Assembly: GCA_028872975.1 (NCBI GenBank) | Contig: JAGWNV010000137.1 | Coordinates: 1-6,942, forward strand | Direction of reading: 5' to 3' | Length of the DNA stretch: 6,942 nucleotides | Source of the DNA: Acidobacteriota bacterium | GTDB taxonomy: Bacteria; Actinomycetota; Acidimicrobiia; Acidimicrobiales; UBA8190 | Made by a program: the position numbers and the translations under genes | Shown: positions 5,864-6,942 of the stretch, one piece after another | Numbering within the stretch: position 1 is the first letter of the stretch | Layout of the letters: every line of letters begins with the position of its first letter | Notes under the pieces: generated by a model | Database searches by the model: none | Seen by the model: the letters and a program-made list of their open reading frames with translations, nothing else | Told to the model about the DNA's origin: nothing

Positions 5864-6940
5864 TCAGGGACCCCATGCCAGGAGCGGCACCCGCATCTCG
5901 TCGGCGGTGAGCGAGCCGTGGCGGGCCGCCAGCCGCGTCTCGCCGGTGTCGGCGGGGTCCAAGAAGGCCACCGGCCGGCGCGCCAGCAGGGCGACGTCGC
6001 CGAGCCGGGCCTCCACCTCGGGGGCGAGCGGGCCCCCGAAGACCCCCTCGTCGACGAGCTGGCGCCGGGTCCGCACCCAGGCCTCGTCGCCGTGCAGCTC
6101 CTCGGCCGCCTTGTACAGGTCCTCGGCGGCCCCGGGCCGGGCGTGCAGCCACCGGAACCGGCCCTCGCCCGAGAACATCGCCGTGGCGGCCATGAGCTCG
6201 GGTGCGGGCAGCCGGGCATTGGCGCCCACCTCGACCTGGCCGTGGTCGCTCGTCACCACGAGCGCGGCGCCCGGCGGCAGGACGGCGACGAGGTCGCCGA
6301 CGAGCCGGTCGACGGTCTCGAGCTCGCCTGCGTAGTGGTCCCCGAGGCCGTACTCGTGGGCGACCTTGTCGAGCCCGTCGTAGTAGGCGTAGACGAACGG
6401 GACGCCCTCGGCGAGGACCCGGCGGGCCTCGACGACGAGCGTCGAGGGCACCCGCCACCCGAGGAGCCGGCTCCCGTGGAGGTGGGCGGCGGTGAACCCG
6501 GTGGGGGCGAAGTCGGCGCGGGTCAGCACCACCACGCCGGGGCCCCCGAAGGGCGGCCGGCGCTGGAGCGCCGTGGCCGGGAGCCGTCTGCGGGCGTCGG
6601 CCACTCCGATCCGCCACTGCAGGACGTTCAGGACCTCGTCGGCCGGTCGGCCGTCCTCGCCCACCGCCATCCGGTAGCCGACGATCCCGTGCTCGGCCGG
6701 CGTGGTGCCCGTCGTGATGGAGGTGAGCGCCGTGGCCGTCGTGGTGGGCGCCACCGACGTGATGGGCCCGCCCCGGCCGGCGCCCAGCCAGGCCAGGTCG
6801 GCCCCGTGGCGCTGCAGCGGGGCCCAGCCGATCCCGTCGAGCACGAGGAGCAGCACCTGGGTCGCCCCCGCGAGGCTCTCGAGCCCGGGGGCCATCCAGG
6901 CCGGGAGGCCCCGCCGGCGGTCGAGGAGCGCCGGCACCAC
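5864..6940 (-). CDS. Alkaline phosphatase superfamily phosphodiesterase-like protein, 5' end at window edge
   Basis: This is a metal-dependent hydrolase of the AlkP superfamily, nearest the type I phosphodiesterase/nucleotide pyrophosphatase branch; the substrate is unknown. Numbering from GTG 6940, visible motifs are LLLVLDGIGW (30-39, metal ligand D35), SVAPTTTATALTSITTG (62-78, nucleophile most likely T68), YAYYDGLDKVAHEYG (184-198, ligands D191 and H195), VTSDHGQ (229-235, D232 and H233) and RHGSLT (340-345, H341). These are the full set of two-metal ligands, so the enzyme is likely active. The 358 residues lack a recognisable signal peptide, and the N-terminal VPALLDRRRGLPAW precedes the first strand. 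The frame is open to the right edge, and ATG 6895 has no good ribosome site and would remove conserved-looking sequence. The true start is therefore 6940 or beyond the window. Its stop is 55 bases before bpa, on the same strand. A cytoplasmic phosphodiesterase is the best guess; phosphonate or phospholipid hydrolysis cannot be excluded. Confidence 0.9.
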   Translation of the reverse strand: MVPALLDRRRGLPAWMAPGLESLAGATQVLLLVLDGIGWAPLQRHGADLAWLGAGRGGPITSVAPTTTATALTSITTGTTPAEHGIVGYRMAVGEDGRPADEVLNVLQWRIGVADARRRLPATALQRRPPFGGPGVVVLTRADFAPTGFTAAHLHGSRLLGWRVPSTLVVEARRVLAEGVPFVYAYYDGLDKVAHEYGLGDHYAGELETVDRLVGDLVAVLPPGAALVVTSDHGQVEVGANARLPAPELMAATAMFSGEGRFRWLHARPGAAEDLYKAAEELHGDEAWVRTRRQLVDEGVFGGPLAPEVEARLGDVALLARRPVAFLDPADTGETRLAARHGSLTADEMRVPLLAWGP

Positions 6941-6942
6941 CG

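Noticed and set aside
1..6942. tRNA, rRNA, CRISPR arrays, insertion sequences, phage or defence genes
   Set aside because: I looked for clover-leaf motifs, regularly spaced repeats, transposase or integrase motifs and toxin-antitoxin-like pairs on both strands, and saw none. The window is almost fully occupied by five ordinary genes.

Overview
The window looks like ordinary chromosome from a very GC-rich actinobacterium. Three things point this way. The replicative polymerase is of the actinobacterial DnaE1 type. It sits beside a gene for the bacterial proteasome activator Bpa/PafE, and eubacterial 20S proteasomes are mostly an actinobacterial trait. Nearly every codon in the real genes ends in G or C. 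An Acidimicrobiia-like lineage is my best guess, from the overall look of the proteins and the gene order; it is an inference, not a measured placement.

Layout: one gene lies on the plus strand at the left edge (11-730, unrecognised protein). It runs tail to tail, with four bases between the stop codons, into a block of four minus-strand genes. Read in the direction of transcription (right to left) these are: an AlkP-superfamily phosphodiesterase/phosphatase-like protein whose 5' end reaches the right edge (5864-6940); the proteasome activator bpa (5272-5808); dnaE, the DNA polymerase III alpha subunit (1541-5125); and an unrecognised 228-residue protein (735-1421). All intergenic gaps are short: 55, 146, 119 and 4 bases. 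No RNA genes, mobile elements, CRISPR arrays or integration scars are visible.

Function: dnaE copies the chromosome and appears to have both an intact polymerase centre and an intact PHP proofreading centre. Bpa opens the 20S proteasome for ATP-independent protein degradation. The AlkP-like enzyme has a full set of metal-ligand residues, but its substrate is unknown. The four minus-strand genes are co-directional, but the gap before dnaE carries its own less GC-rich, symmetric element. I therefore read dnaE as having its own promoter or control region rather than simply following bpa.

The most unusual non-coding structure is a perfect 10-bp inverted repeat (5149-5158 / 5171-5180) just upstream of the dnaE ribosome-binding site. 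Its arms contain a 9-mer resembling a DnaA box, and a third degenerate copy lies about 25 bp further upstream. I see no convincing undescribed multi-gene system; the unknown parts are the two unrecognised proteins and this dnaE control element.
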